Notes: generated by a model from the letters alone, not told the origin. A DNA stretch of 64,000 bases from Desulfarculus sp. (GCA_016218705.1 JACRDC010000119.1:1-64000), one strand, 5' to 3'; positions 7,290 through 15,810 are shown, counted from the first letter of the stretch. A program made the numbers and translations.

Positions 7290-7535
7290 ATGCGTCACCG
7301 CAACCATCGCCCCCATGGACCCGCCTTTCTGGGGCAGGCCCTGGCCTTCGAGGAGGTGGGCGAGCACCGCAACCTGACCTGCGGCCTCTATGGCCTATGC
7401 CTGCAGGTGGCGGTGCGGCGGCGCTGGCCTTCCTTCACCTGCGGGCCGTGCTCCCTGTGGCGGCGCCACCCCGGCCAGGAGACCTGCCTGCCCGGACCAG
7501 CCACGGTGCTGGTCATGCCCATGCTGGGCCGCTGA
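7290..7535 (+). CDS. small cysteine-rich protein of unknown function
   Basis: 81 residues from ATG 7290, with GGAGGAG at 7272-7278. The product has LTCGLYGLCLQVAVRRRWPS (C-x5-C) followed by FTCGPCSLW (C-x2-C), spacing suited to a zinc or Fe-S site, and a fourth Cys pair member near CLPGP. Short proteins with a C..Y..CL..A.....W.SF.C..C pattern are common in deltaproteobacteria as far as I recall, but I cannot name the family. Codon composition fits the neighbours. A TTG start at 7281 would sit too close to the ribosome site. Confidence 0.6.
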   Translation: MRHRNHRPHGPAFLGQALAFEEVGEHRNLTCGLYGLCLQVAVRRRWPSFTCGPCSLWRRHPGQETCLPGPATVLVMPMLGR

Positions 7536-7633
7536 GGCCGGCGGCCAACCTCTGGCGCCCATGGCTACAACCAATTTGAAATCAAGGGTTTTTGGCCGGT
7601 GGTCCCTCCTGGGCCGCTGGCTTCGCGTGCCTC

Positions 7634-7662
7634 TTGACCCCCGGGGCCGGCGGGATTAGAAT
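7634..7662 (+). promoter_or_regulatory. sigma-70-like promoter for the OmpA-family gene
   Basis: TTGACC (7634-7639), 17-base spacer, TAGAAT (7657-7662). The predicted start of transcription lies about 110 bases ahead of the ATG at 7782. Confidence 0.5.
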
Positions 7663-7781
7663 CGCGCCAGCACAATGCATAACCGGATGGGCGCGGGCAC
7701 TTAAGCGGCTGGCGTTTTTTTATGGCGGCGCCGGAGGCCTGGAATTATGGCCGGCATACCGCCTGGCAGGGAGCAAAGCGC

Positions 7782-8618
7782 ATGAAACCTGGGAAACTGA
7801 TGGCCTGGGCCGTGGCCGGCCTGCTGATCGGTCTTTTGGCCCTGCCCGCCACCGCAGAGGATGTCACCAACGCCAAGGACCACCCCCTGTTCTCGCGCAT
7901 GCCCCGCTTCGCCATCACCAGCTTTGATTATAACTTCGACGCCGTGGAGTTCCCCACCGGTCCGGATGGCAACGTCACCCTGGAAGGCCAGAAGACCTAT
8001 CTGGAATACTGGCTGAGCGATGGCTCGCCGCGGCCCAGCAGCCTGCAGATCATCCGCAACTACAGTAACGCCGCGAAAAAGCTGGGTGGAGAGGTGGTCC
8101 ACGAGAGGGTGGCCGGCGAGGGCGCCCGTCAGGGCGTGTACAAGCTCAACAAGAGCGGCAAGGAAATCTGGGTCTGGGTGGTGCCCATTGACGATGGCCA
8201 GGGCTACCGCCTGACCGTGCTGGAGGTGGGCGAGATGCCCCAGGAGGTCACCAGCGGCGAGCTGATGAACGCCCTGGAGAAGGACGGCCGCGTGGCCCTG
8301 TACCTCAACTTCGACACCAACAAGCACGACCTCAAGCCTGAGGCCAGGCCGGTGATCGAGAAGGTGGTGGCCCTGCTCAAGGAAAACCCCGAGCTGCGCT
8401 TGAGCGTGGACGGCCACACCGACAACCAGGGCGACCCCCAGCGCAACAAGCTCTTATCCGAGCAGCGCGCCCAGGCGGTGGTCAAGGCCCTGGTGCGGGC
8501 CGGGGTGGACCAGCGGCGCCTGAGCGCCCGGGGCTTCGGCCAGGAGGTGCCCCTGGCCGGCAACGGCGACGAGGAGGGCCGGGCCCAGAACCGGCGGGTT
8601 GAGCTGGTCAGGCAGTAG
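7782..8618 (+). CDS. OmpA family outer-membrane/periplasmic protein
   Basis: 279 residues. Sec signal peptide at 1-26 (MKPGKLMAWAVAGLLIGLLA, cleavage near ATA-ED). Residues 40-150 form a mixed alpha/beta region with LGGEVVHERVAGEGARQGVY and WVWVVPIDDGQGYRLTVLE, seen in OmpA-like proteins with a DUF4892-type front domain. Residues 165-279 are a peptidoglycan-binding OmpA domain: YLNFDTNKHDLKPEA, LSVDGHTDNQGDPQRNKLLS, QRRLSARGFGQEVP, NRRVEL. It should anchor the envelope to peptidoglycan. ATG 7782 chosen because the signal peptide starts there; the frame is open 60 bases further upstream. A repeat copy begins 35 bases downstream. Confidence 0.93.
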   Translation: MKPGKLMAWAVAGLLIGLLALPATAEDVTNAKDHPLFSRMPRFAITSFDYNFDAVEFPTGPDGNVTLEGQKTYLEYWLSDGSPRPSSLQIIRNYSNAAKKLGGEVVHERVAGEGARQGVYKLNKSGKEIWVWVVPIDDGQGYRLTVLEVGEMPQEVTSGELMNALEKDGRVALYLNFDTNKHDLKPEARPVIEKVVALLKENPELRLSVDGHTDNQGDPQRNKLLSEQRAQAVVKALVRAGVDQRRLSARGFGQEVPLAGNGDEEGRAQNRRVELVRQ

Positions 8619-8653
8619 GACCGGCGGGTAGGCAGCGGCGCGCGGACCACTTA

Positions 8654-8894
8654 CACCAAGTTGCGATCAAACGAACAGTGTGATCGCAACTTGGTATGCT
8701 GGCCAGGTATCCACCCCAAGCAAACTGCGTTTGCTTGGGGACCCCGGGGGTTGGCCCGCCGGGCGCGTTAGCGCCCGGGAGGCCGGGCAAAACCCGGGGC
8801 CCCCACAAAGCGCCAGCTTTGTGGGGTGGAGTCACTCTTTTGCCCGGCCGATTAGCAACCAAGAGCCATGGATGGCTTTGGTTGCATATGGGTA
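8654..8894. repeat. copy A of the ATACCAA element family, extended 241-bp form
   Basis: Reverse orientation relative to copies B and D. It opens with the terminal hairpin (ACCAAGTTGCGATCA ... TGATCGCAACTTGGT, 8655-8696), then shows CCCCAAGCAAAC/GTTTGCTTGGGG, a GGGCGC/GCGCCC hairpin, GGCCGGGCAAAA ... TTTTGCCCGGCC with a second hairpin nested inside it (CCCCACAAAGC/GCTTTGTGGGG), and GCAACCAAGAGCC/GGCTTTGGTTGC. It decays at the right end (GCATATGGGTAC instead of GCATATTGGTAT) and abuts the ribosome site of the next gene. Confidence 0.8.
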
Positions 8895-8907
8895 CAGGGG
8901 AGAGCGC

Positions 8908-10398
8908 TTGGACAAGGCTTGTCAGCGAGGCGGGGCCGTGCTGGCCCTGTTTGTCCTGCTGGGTTTGGCCCTGGCCGGCCAGGCCCTGGCCCTGGGCCAG
9001 CCCGTGGCCCCCAGCGCCGAGGAGCGCGAGGCCCTGGACTCCCTCAAGGGCGTCACCCAGGGCGAGATAGTCTTCTCCTCCCGCCGCGACGGCAAGTGGA
9101 GGCTCTTCCGCGTCTACAGCGACGGCAGCCACTTGGTGCGCCTGTCCTCGGGCATCGCCAACCACACCCGCCCCGTTTTTGTGCTGGGCGGCAGCCGGCT
9201 CGTCTACCAGAGCGACGAGGAGGGGCCGGTTCAGATATGGATGGCCGAGCCCGACTTGTCCTCGCCCCGGCGCCTGTCGCCGCCCGGGCGCCAGGAGTGG
9301 TTCCAGGGACTTTCCGCCAACGGCAAGGTGATGCTGGTGGCCCGGAGCCGCCACAAGAACGAGTACTTCCTGCGCCGCCTGGGCAGCGGCCTGGAGGTGC
9401 CGGTGGTCTTTGAGGACCGCCGCCTGGGTGAAGGCCACCTGGAGGCCACCCTCTCTCCCGACGGCCGGCGCCTGGCCTATTTCTACAAGGACGACGCCCC
9501 CGGCGGGCCTGAGCGGGGCATCTACGTGGTGGACCTGGAGCCCGACGGCCGCACCGCGAACACCCGCTACATCTCAGACGGCTGCTTCGTCTCCTGGCGC
9601 GCCGACTCCCAGGCCTTCCTGGCCTCGCGCTTCCTCACCTTTCGGGGCGGGCCGGGCACCGAGATCTGGCTATGCGATCTGCAAGGACCCCGCGAGAAGC
9701 TCACCCGCAACCTGGACTGGAACTACCAGGCCGTCTTTTCGCCCGACGAGCAATGGATGGCCTGGGCGGCCAGCCCCCTGTACTCCCACGACATGGGCAC
9801 CGGCAAGTACGACATCCACGTCAAGCGCCTGTCCGACCGCTCGCCGGTGCGCCTGACCTTCCACACCGCCCCGGACATGGAGCCCACCTGGCGGGCGCAG
9901 CGCAGCCGCCTGCCCGCGGCCCGGCCCGACTTTGTCTACGAGGCCGAGGACTTCACCCACGAGCCCGCCAGCGTGTCCGAGGAGGGCGGGGCCAGCGGCG
10001 GACGGGTGTCCCTGGCGCGCCAGGACGCGCCCAAGGCCGGGGCCGTGGTCTATGGCCAGTATGACGTGTTGCCGGCCGGCTACTACGTGGCCCGCTTCCG
10101 CCTCAAGCTGGCACGCCCCCTGGGGCCGGGCCGGGTGGCCGAGCTGGACGTCAGCGTGGAGAACGGCCAGCGCATCCTGGCCAAGCGCGAGGTGCTGGCC
10201 GAGGAGTTCGTCTCGGGCAAGTTCCGCGACTTCGACCTGGCCTTCAGTTCCGAGCAACTGCTCACCGCCCTGGAGTGCCGGGTGTCCTTTTTTCCCGGCG
10301 TGGCCGACCTTTTGGTGGACGTCATCACCGTCAAGCCCGCCGCCCCGCCTCCCTGGTACCAGCCCTTCGTGGATATCTTCTCTTTCCTCGGCAACTAA
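8908..10398 (+). CDS. exported TolB-like beta-propeller (PD40 repeats) protein with C-terminal beta-sandwich-like domain
   Basis: 496 residues from TTG 8908, chosen because GGGGAGAG lies five bases upstream and a signal peptide follows (LALFVLLGLALAGQALA). Residues 50-330 contain repeated propeller blades with TolB/PD40 hallmarks: GEIVFSSRRDGKWRLFRVYS, SRLVYQSDEEGPVQIWMAEP, ATLSPDGRRLAYFYKDD, AVFSPDEQWMAWAASP. Residues 345-490 form a separate domain (FVYEAEDFTHEP ... YYVARFRLKLARP), similar in outline to carbohydrate-binding modules. Probable periplasmic or surface protein; ligand unknown. Upstream in-frame ATG codons lie inside the repeat and are not used. The stop TAA is directly followed by repeat copy B. 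Confidence 0.86.
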   Translation: MDKACQRGGAVLALFVLLGLALAGQALALGQPVAPSAEEREALDSLKGVTQGEIVFSSRRDGKWRLFRVYSDGSHLVRLSSGIANHTRPVFVLGGSRLVYQSDEEGPVQIWMAEPDLSSPRRLSPPGRQEWFQGLSANGKVMLVARSRHKNEYFLRRLGSGLEVPVVFEDRRLGEGHLEATLSPDGRRLAYFYKDDAPGGPERGIYVVDLEPDGRTANTRYISDGCFVSWRADSQAFLASRFLTFRGGPGTEIWLCDLQGPREKLTRNLDWNYQAVFSPDEQWMAWAASPLYSHDMGTGKYDIHVKRLSDRSPVRLTFHTAPDMEPTWRAQRSRLPAARPDFVYEAEDFTHEPASVSEEGGASGGRVSLARQDAPKAGAVVYGQYDVLPAGYYVARFRLKLARPLGPGRVAELDVSVENGQRILAKREVLAEEFVSGKFRDFDLAFSSEQLLTALECRVSFFPGVADLLVDVITVKPAAPPPWYQPFVDIFSFLGN

Positions 10399-10558
10399 TA
10401 CCAATATGCAATCAAAGCCATCCATGGCTTTGATTGCTGCTCGGCCGGGCAAAAGCGCGGTTTTGCCCGGTCTCCCGGGGGCTTACGCGCCCGGCGGGCC
10501 ATCCATGGCCCGCATAGCAAGTTGCGATCAAACTACTCGTTTGATCGCAACTTGGTAT
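10398..10558. repeat. copy B of the ATACCAA element family, full 161-bp form
   Basis: Runs from ATACCAA to TTGGTAT. In order: GCAATCAAAGCC/GGCTTTGATTGC hairpin, CGGGCAAAAgc/TTTTGCCCG hairpin, a CCCGGG/CGCCCGG hairpin, GGGCCATCCATGGCCC, and the terminal hairpin AAGTTGCGATCAAAC/GTTTGATCGCAACTT. Its first A is the last base of the preceding gene's stop codon (TAATACCAA). Copy D has the same length and order. Confidence 0.88.
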
Positions 10559-10597
10559 AAAGCGGCTGCCGGGTTGGCTGGTGGCGGCGCGCGGGCG

Positions 10598-10627
10598 TTG
10601 CCGTTGGGGCGGTGACCGGTTTAGAAT
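10598..10627 (+). promoter_or_regulatory. candidate sigma-70 promoter for the flavoprotein gene
   Basis: TTGCCG (10598-10603), 18-base spacer, TAGAAT (10622-10627), 42 bases ahead of the ATG. Confidence 0.4.
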
Positions 10628-10668
10628 TGAGCCAGGGTTGCGTCATCAAGCAGCGGGGGAGGGCGGCC

Positions 10669-11577
10669 ATGGCCGGGATGGGCTACGACATAGTAATACT
10701 GGGTACCGGGCCGGCGGGGCTGCAGGCGGCCATCCACGCCGCGCGCGGCAAGGTCTCGGTGCTGGTCTTGGGCCGGGACCAGCAGAGCAGCCTGTACAAG
10801 GCCCACGTGGAGAACTACTGCTGCCTGGTCCCCAGCTTTTCGGGCATAGAGATGCTCAGGGAAGGGCGCAACCAAGCCGCCCAGGCGGGGGCCCAGTTCC
10901 GCGAGGAGGACGTCATCGCCCTGGAGCCGGCCCCGGGTGGCGGCTTTGTGGTGCGCCTGGAGAGCGGCCAGGAGATCGCCTGCCAGGCCCTGATCCTGGC
11001 CATGGGGGTCTCGCGTAACCGCCTGGGCGCCCCCGGCGAGAAGGAGCTGCTGGGCAAGGGGGTGAGCTACTGCGTGGACTGCGACGGCGGCTTTTTCCGG
11101 GGCCAGCCCGTGGCCGTGGTGGGCGGGGCCAGCGCCGCCGTCTCCGGGGCCTTGACCATGCTGTTCATGGCCAGCCAGGTGCACCTGATCTGCCAGGAGC
11201 TGGCCGTGGGCGAGGTATTAAGCGAGAAGCTGAGACAGAGCGCCATCGTTCTGCACGAGGGGCGCAAGATCAAGGCCATTCGGGGCCAGGACCAGGTACA
11301 GGCCCTGGACCTGGACGACGGCACCAGCCTTGCCGTGGCCGGGGTTTTCATCGAGCTGGGGGCCAAGGGCGCCGTGGAGCTGGCCGGCGGCCTGGGGGTC
11401 CTTTTGGACAGCGAGTCCTTCAAGTACATCGCCACCGACAAGAAGCAGGCCACCAACCTGCCCGGGGTCTTCGCCGCCGGCGACATCACCGGCCCGCCCT
11501 GGCAGATGGCCAAGGCCGTGGGCGAGGGTTGCGTGGCCGGCCTGGAGGCGGCGGCCCATGTCAAGCGCCAGCGGTGA
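10669..11577 (+). CDS. thioredoxin-reductase-like FAD oxidoreductase
   Basis: 302 residues. N-terminal FAD Rossmann motif YDIVILGTGPAGLQAAIHAA (residues 6-25), redox-active YCVDCDGGFF (Cys135, Cys138), and C-terminal FAD motif GVFAAGDITGPPWQMAKAVG. This is the two-domain thioredoxin reductase fold. The second nucleotide site reads VAVVGGASAAVSGAL, but the HRR-x3-R patch that binds the NADPH 2'-phosphate in standard enzymes is replaced by HLICQELAVGEVL, so NADPH use is unlikely; NADH or a ferredoxin-type donor is possible. No thioredoxin gene adjoins. ATG 10669 chosen from GGGGAGGG upstream. Own promoter predicted; separate from the next gene by 109 bases. Confidence 0.9.
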   Translation: MAGMGYDIVILGTGPAGLQAAIHAARGKVSVLVLGRDQQSSLYKAHVENYCCLVPSFSGIEMLREGRNQAAQAGAQFREEDVIALEPAPGGGFVVRLESGQEIACQALILAMGVSRNRLGAPGEKELLGKGVSYCVDCDGGFFRGQPVAVVGGASAAVSGALTMLFMASQVHLICQELAVGEVLSEKLRQSAIVLHEGRKIKAIRGQDQVQALDLDDGTSLAVAGVFIELGAKGAVELAGGLGVLLDSESFKYIATDKKQATNLPGVFAAGDITGPPWQMAKAVGEGCVAGLEAAAHVKRQR

Positions 11578-11601
11578 GGATCTGTGAATGATTGTCCCTG
11601 C

Positions 11602-11631
11602 TTGATTTACCGGCCCCCCACGGGGTATGAC
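11602..11631 (+). promoter_or_regulatory. candidate sigma-70 promoter for the isochorismatase-like gene
   Basis: TTGATT (11602-11607), 18-base spacer, TATGAC (11626-11631), about 55 bases before the ATG. Confidence 0.4.
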
Positions 11632-11686
11632 CTGCCCTAGGCCCTTAACCCCGGTCCCCCCACATGCCCGAAAGGAGGAACGCGCC

Positions 11687-12235
11687 ATGTCGCACAAATC
11701 GGCCCTGCTGAGCCGCGAGGACTGCGTCCTGGTGGTGATTGACGTCCAGGAAAAGCTGATGCGGGTCATGTCCGAAAGGGACAAGGTGGCCGAGAACGTG
11801 CTCAAGCTGGTGCAATTCGCGGGGATCATCGGCCTGCCCGTCATTTTCACCGAGCAGGAGAAACTGGGCACCACCCTGCCGGGCATCCTGGCCGAGGCCC
11901 CGGGCGCCCAGCCCGTGGGCAAGATCACCTTTGATTGCTTCGCCAGCCAGGAGTTCCGCGCCCGCCTCAAGGACCTGAAGCGGCGCACCCTGCTTTTGTG
12001 CGGGGTGGAGGCCCACATCTGCGTGGCCCAGACCGCCCTGGGCGGGCTCAAGGACTACGAGGTGCAGGTGGTCAGCGACGCCATCTCCTCACGCTCACTG
12101 CACAATTGGGTCATCGCCGTGGAGCGCATGCGCTCATGCGGCGCGGTGATAACCTCCACCGAGATGGCCATGTACGAGCTTCTGCGCCAGGCCGGCACCG
12201 AGGAATTCAAGGCCACCCTGCCCCTGGTGAAATAG
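11687..12235 (+). CDS. isochorismatase-like cysteine hydrolase
   Basis: 182 residues, cytoplasmic. The catalytic triad of the family is visible: Asp19 in CVLVVIDVQEKLM, Lys79 in QPVGKITFDCF and Cys112 in LLLCGVEAHICVAQTALGGL. The family includes isochorismatases, nicotinamidases and N-carbamoyl hydrolases; the short length and lack of a distinct insertion place it with the small YcaC-type hydrolases whose substrates are mostly unknown. ATG 11687 follows AAGGAGGAACGCGCC. No metabolic partner gene adjoins. Confidence 0.92.
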   Translation: MSHKSALLSREDCVLVVIDVQEKLMRVMSERDKVAENVLKLVQFAGIIGLPVIFTEQEKLGTTLPGILAEAPGAQPVGKITFDCFASQEFRARLKDLKRRTLLLCGVEAHICVAQTALGGLKDYEVQVVSDAISSRSLHNWVIAVERMRSCGAVITSTEMAMYELLRQAGTEEFKATLPLVK

Positions 12236-12663
12236 CCAGGGGGCCGGCAGGGGCGGCGGGGCACGCCAGGGGCGAGGGGCCGACGTTGGCGTACCCTACA
12301 CTCACTAAGGCGGAGGGCGGTGCCCGTCAAGGCGGGAAAAACATGCAAGTCAGGGCCGTTGGATGCAAAAACATCCTTGACTTGCCAGCCCGGCTGTGTT
12401 GAACTAGGTTACAATTCAGCTACCGGGAGCGGGCGGCGCCTAGCCGCCATGCCCCCGCGCCTGCGCCAAGGGCGGGGGGACCGGGGCTGAAGCAAGGCAA
12501 TAGGCGCCCCCCGGGGCGCTGAAGGCAGGGCCGGACCCTTGAAGGGTCTGGGGTGAGCCCCCCATAGGGTGCGGCCCAATACATGGCCTGGCCAGGCCGG
12601 CGGGGAAAGCTGGTTGTCGTAAGCCGAGCATGGCCGGGCGAAATCTGAAAAGGAGCAAAGGGA
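12236..12663. other. 428-base non-coding stretch ahead of the porin gene, with a two-part hairpin
   Basis: No convincing frame. At 12345-12385 GCAAGTCA pairs with TGACTTGC and an inner GGATG/CATCC closes a CAAAAA loop. Further hairpins follow (GGCGCCCC/GGGGCGC near 12510, GACCCTT/AGGGTC near 12535). It ends with the porin ribosome site AAAAGGAG. It could be a long leader; no known riboswitch signature was recognised. Confidence 0.5.
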
Positions 12664-13845
12664 ATGAAGAAGTTTTTCGCGATCATGATGGCGCTGGCCG
12701 CCCTGGTGGTCTTCACCGCCCCGGCCTTCGCCGCCGATGAGCCCGGCCCCAGCTTCGTGGTTGGCGGCCGCATGCTGACCGACGTCGGCTACAACAGAAT
12801 GAGCAAGGAACTGACCAGCAACAAGAAAGAGGACGTGACCACGGCCTTCGTGAACCTGGCCGCCCACTCCTATCTCAACGCCAAGTTCACCAGCGTGGAC
12901 AAGACCACCGGTGGTTTCGTCGAGCTGGGCCTGTCCTCCAAGATCAACAACTCCGAGGGCGTCAGCCTGCGTTACGCCTACGGCTGGTGGAAGGTCGGCA
13001 ATTGCAAGCTGCTGGCCGGCCAGGACGACGGTTGGCTGGGCTCCCTGGCCTTCGCGCCCAAGCAGTACCTGGGCCTGAGCCAGTCCGCCAAGCTGCTGCT
13101 CTCCAACTGGGGCTACACCTACAGCGGCCGTCATCCCCAGGCCCGCTTTGAGTGGGAAGCCGGCATGTTCGGCTTCTCGCTGGCCGTGGTGCAGCCTGGC
13201 GCCGAGAAGGTCCCGACCCTGGCCACCGGCACCGATGCCTACGCCAACTTCCCCCGTTTTGACCTGGCCACCAAGATCAAGGCCGGTGGCTTCCTGGCCA
13301 TGCCGGCTTTCGGCTTCTCCCAGTTGAAGGTTGAGGGCGTCGCCAGTGGCGCCGACAACACCATCAATTCCTGGATGGCCCTGCTGCCCGTGAAGTTCGC
13401 GGCTGGCCCCTTCACCGCCAAGGCCGAGATCCACTACGGTGTCAACAGCGAGATCGAGTGGAACGGTGTTGACAGCGGTCTGCGCACCCTGCCCCGCAAC
13501 TCTCCTTACATCGGCAGCAACGGCAAGATCGAGGACACCAAGATGGTGGGTGGTTTCGTCGCCCTCGAGTACAAGATCCTGCCCGTGTGGGAGGTCACCG
13601 CTGGCTTCGGTATGGAGAAGCTGACCAACGACGCGTGGAAGAAGTCCGCTGCTCATGGTGGCGCTGGCTACAAGAACGACGACTACACCCGCACGGCCTA
13701 CTTCGTGGCCCTGCCCTACACCGTCACCAAGAACTTCTCGGTTCACCCCGAGTTCTCTTACTTCAACTACGGCGACAACATCGTGGACAACAAGGACTCC
13801 GGCAACGAGTGGTTGCTGGGCCTGCAGTTCCGCTTCGTGTTCTAG
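12664..13845 (+). CDS. outer-membrane porin-like beta-barrel protein
   Basis: 393 residues with a classic signal peptide (MKKFFAIMMALAALVVFTAP, cleavage after AFAA). The mature part alternates short beta strands rich in Gly and aromatic residues and ends in LGLQFRFVF, a C-terminal Phe that serves as the outer-membrane assembly signal. Such single-gene porins with GGRMLTDVGYN-type starts are typical of deltaproteobacteria. Codon choice is noticeably restricted (GGC/GTC/AAG/AAC), in line with high expression. Preceded by AAAAGGAG and a long leader; followed by a strong intrinsic terminator. Pore selectivity cannot be inferred. Confidence 0.83.
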   Translation: MKKFFAIMMALAALVVFTAPAFAADEPGPSFVVGGRMLTDVGYNRMSKELTSNKKEDVTTAFVNLAAHSYLNAKFTSVDKTTGGFVELGLSSKINNSEGVSLRYAYGWWKVGNCKLLAGQDDGWLGSLAFAPKQYLGLSQSAKLLLSNWGYTYSGRHPQARFEWEAGMFGFSLAVVQPGAEKVPTLATGTDAYANFPRFDLATKIKAGGFLAMPAFGFSQLKVEGVASGADNTINSWMALLPVKFAAGPFTAKAEIHYGVNSEIEWNGVDSGLRTLPRNSPYIGSNGKIEDTKMVGGFVALEYKILPVWEVTAGFGMEKLTNDAWKKSAAHGGAGYKNDDYTRTAYFVALPYTVTKNFSVHPEFSYFNYGDNIVDNKDSGNEWLLGLQFRFVF

Positions 13846-13872
13846 TCGCCTGACCGCCTGAATCACCCCAGG

Positions 13873-13909
13873 GAGGGCCGGGGCCGCAAGGCTCCGGCCC
13901 TCTTCTTTT
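13873..13909 (+). terminator. intrinsic terminator of the porin gene
   Basis: 13-bp stem GAGGGCCGGGGCC / GGCTCCGGCCCTC with one G-T pair, GCAA tetraloop, followed by TTCTTTT. Confidence 0.88.
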
Positions 13910-13948
13910 GGCGATTGCCGGCGTGCCCCAAAAAGACGGGAGGGGATA

Positions 13949-14014
13949 ATACCAAGTTGCGATCAAACGAATAGTTTGATCGCAACTTGGTATGCGGGCC
14001 GTCCATGGCCCGCA
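13949..14014. repeat. copy C of the ATACCAA element family, terminal hairpin plus one module
   Basis: ATACCAAGTTGCGATCAAAC, short loop, and its mirror ending TTGGTAT (13949-13993), then GCGGGCCGTCCATGGCCCGC (13994-14013). The other three modules of the full element are missing. Lies after the porin terminator. Confidence 0.82.
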
Positions 14015-14132
14015 TCAGCCGCTGGGCTGCCACGCGTGTGTTTCACAAGTTACCGCCTGTTTTTACTGCTATATTGGTGTTTCACCGTGCAGCGGCCTCC
14101 CCCCACGAAAATCAAAAAACGATATGCCTTGC

Positions 14133-14765
14133 TCAGGCCCCGCCGCCGCCGGCCTTGAGTGCCGCGGCGATCCTGGCCACCCTTTGCCCCTGGTAGCGGG
14201 CCAGGTCCAGCTCGCCGGGGCTGGGCTGGCGGGCGCCGTCGGGCGCCGCCAGGGTGGTGGCGCCATAGGGGCTGCCGCCGGCCATATCGCCCACCACCGA
14301 CAACTGGGGCTGGCTGTAGGGCACGCCCACCAGGATCATGCCGTGGTGCAACAGGGTGGTGTGAAAGCTTAGGATGGTGGACTCCTGGCCGCCGTGCTGG
14401 GTGTTGCTGGAGGTGAAGACGCTGCCCACCTTGCCGATCAGGGCGCCCTGGGCCCACAGCCCGCCGGTACGGTCCAGGAAGCTGCGCATCTGGGCGCACA
14501 TCATGCCAAAGCGGGTGGGCGTGCCGAAGATCAGGGCGTCGGCCTGGGGCATGTGCTCCACCGAGGCCAGCGGGAGGCTGGCAAAGGCCTGGCGGCTCTC
14601 CACGGCCCCCATCTTCCCCAAAACCTCGGCGGAGAGCAGCTCCGGCACCTGCAACAGCTCCACCTCGGCCCCGGCAACCTGGGCCGCGCCCTCGGCCACC
14701 GCCTGGGCCATTTTGTGGATATGACCATACATGCTGTAGAAGATAACCTGCACCTTAACCGGCAT
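14133..14765 (-). CDS. wrbA: NAD(P)H:quinone oxidoreductase, WrbA type
   Basis: 210-residue flavodoxin-fold FMN enzyme that reduces quinones by two electrons. Key features: [18 protein letters not shown] phosphate-binding loop near residues 9-26, [20 protein letters not shown] (79-98), [17 protein letters not shown] (118-134) and [10 protein letters not shown] with [11 protein letters not shown] (152-176), all hallmarks of WrbA. ATG 14765 is preceded by GGGGAGG. Divergent from the elyC-like gene. Confidence 0.96.
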   Translation of the reverse strand: MPVKVQVIFYSMYGHIHKMAQAVAEGAAQVAGAEVELLQVPELLSAEVLGKMGAVESRQAFASLPLASVEHMPQADALIFGTPTRFGMMCAQMRSFLDRTGGLWAQGALIGKVGSVFTSSNTQHGGQESTILSFHTTLLHHGMILVGVPYSQPQLSVVGDMAGGSPYGATTLAAPDGARQPSPGELDLARYQGQRVARIAAALKAGGGGA

Positions 14766-14789
14766 GGCGACCTCCCCTTGTGGGTGACA

Positions 14790-14818
14790 TTGGCTTGTCG
14801 GGTAATATTTATTATGAT
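14790..14818 (+). promoter_or_regulatory. sigma-70-like promoter for the elyC-like gene
   Basis: TTGGCT (14790-14795), 17-base spacer, TATGAT (14813-14818), in the AT-rich divergent region between wrbA and the elyC-like gene. Confidence 0.5.
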
Positions 14819-14891
14819 ACCCCAGGCCGAGGGGCCGCCAAGCGATAGTTGACCCGGGGCGGACCGCGACCGCCGGGAAAGAAGCGCCAAA

Positions 14892-15704
14892 TTGGATATC
14901 CTGGGTTTCTTGCTAAAAAAAGTGGTGTCGCGCCTGCTGTTCCCCGTGGAGCTGATCCTGGGCCTGGGGCTGGCCGGGCTGCTCTTGCTGGGTTGGCGCC
15001 GCCGCGCGCGCTGGGGTCTGGGGCTGTTGTGGGCGGCCTGGCTAACGCTGTTGCTATTGTCGGTGCCGGCCCTGACCTATCTGCTGCTGGCCCCCCTGGA
15101 GGAAGCCGCCGGCGATTACGCCGACCCGGCGCGCCTGGCCGCCGCCGGGGTGGAGCACATCGTGGTGCTGGGCGGCGGCGTGGGCCAGGGCCAGTTGACG
15201 GTGGCCGACCGTCTGCACGGGGCCAGCATGCTGCGCCTGATGGAGGGCCTGCGCCTGTTCAAGGCCCTGCCCGGCGCCAAGCTGGTGATTTCCGGGGGAG
15301 GCCACCGAGAGGGTGTCACCGTGGGGCAGGCCATGCGCGGCCTGGCCCTGGAACTGGGGCTGCCCGCATCCTCCCTGTTGCTGGAAGACCAGTCCTGGGA
15401 CACCGAGGACCAGGCCCGCCTGCTGGCCGGGCTGCTGCAAAAGCGCCCCTTCGCCCTGGTCACCTCGGCCTATCACATGCGCCGCTCCCTGGCCTTCTTC
15501 AAGGCCCACGGCCTCAACCCCTTGCCGGCGCCGGCTGACTTCCGCACCCGGGGCTTCCGCCTGGACTTCGACACCCTGTTGCCCTCCACCGGCAGCCTGC
15601 ACGGCGCCGAGATAGCCTTCTACGAGTACCTTGGCCATCTGTGGCTCAAGCTCAAATACTTGAACGGCACGCCGGCGGCCGCGCCGGCCCCGGGCGGCCC
15701 GTGA
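14892..15704 (+). CDS. YdcF/ElyC family membrane protein (DUF218)
   Basis: 270 residues. Two N-terminal membrane helices (about 13-35 and 42-66) are followed by a DUF218 domain: [66 protein letters not shown]. ElyC in E. coli is an envelope-biogenesis factor linked to undecaprenyl phosphate metabolism. The start is TTG 14892 (first hydrophobic helix follows at once); no ATG is nearby. The C-terminal Ala/Pro-rich tail is short. Monocistronic by position. Confidence 0.89.
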   Translation: MDILGFLLKKVVSRLLFPVELILGLGLAGLLLLGWRRRARWGLGLLWAAWLTLLLLSVPALTYLLLAPLEEAAGDYADPARLAAAGVEHIVVLGGGVGQGQLTVADRLHGASMLRLMEGLRLFKALPGAKLVISGGGHREGVTVGQAMRGLALELGLPASSLLLEDQSWDTEDQARLLAGLLQKRPFALVTSAYHMRRSLAFFKAHGLNPLPAPADFRTRGFRLDFDTLLPSTGSLHGAEIAFYEYLGHLWLKLKYLNGTPAAAPAPGGP

Positions 15705-15810
15705 GGCGTCAGCCCCGCACCTTGCCGGGGCGCCTGGGCCGTGATAGCCTTGCCCCGGCTGGCCCCAGCGGGAAGCGGGCCACGGGTAATCAGGCTGGGC
15801 GAGGGGCTTA

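Noticed and set aside
12409-13866. Minus-strand open frame of 485 codons opposite the porin
   Set aside because: Shadow frame; the plus strand has signal peptide, C-terminal Phe, ribosome site and terminator.
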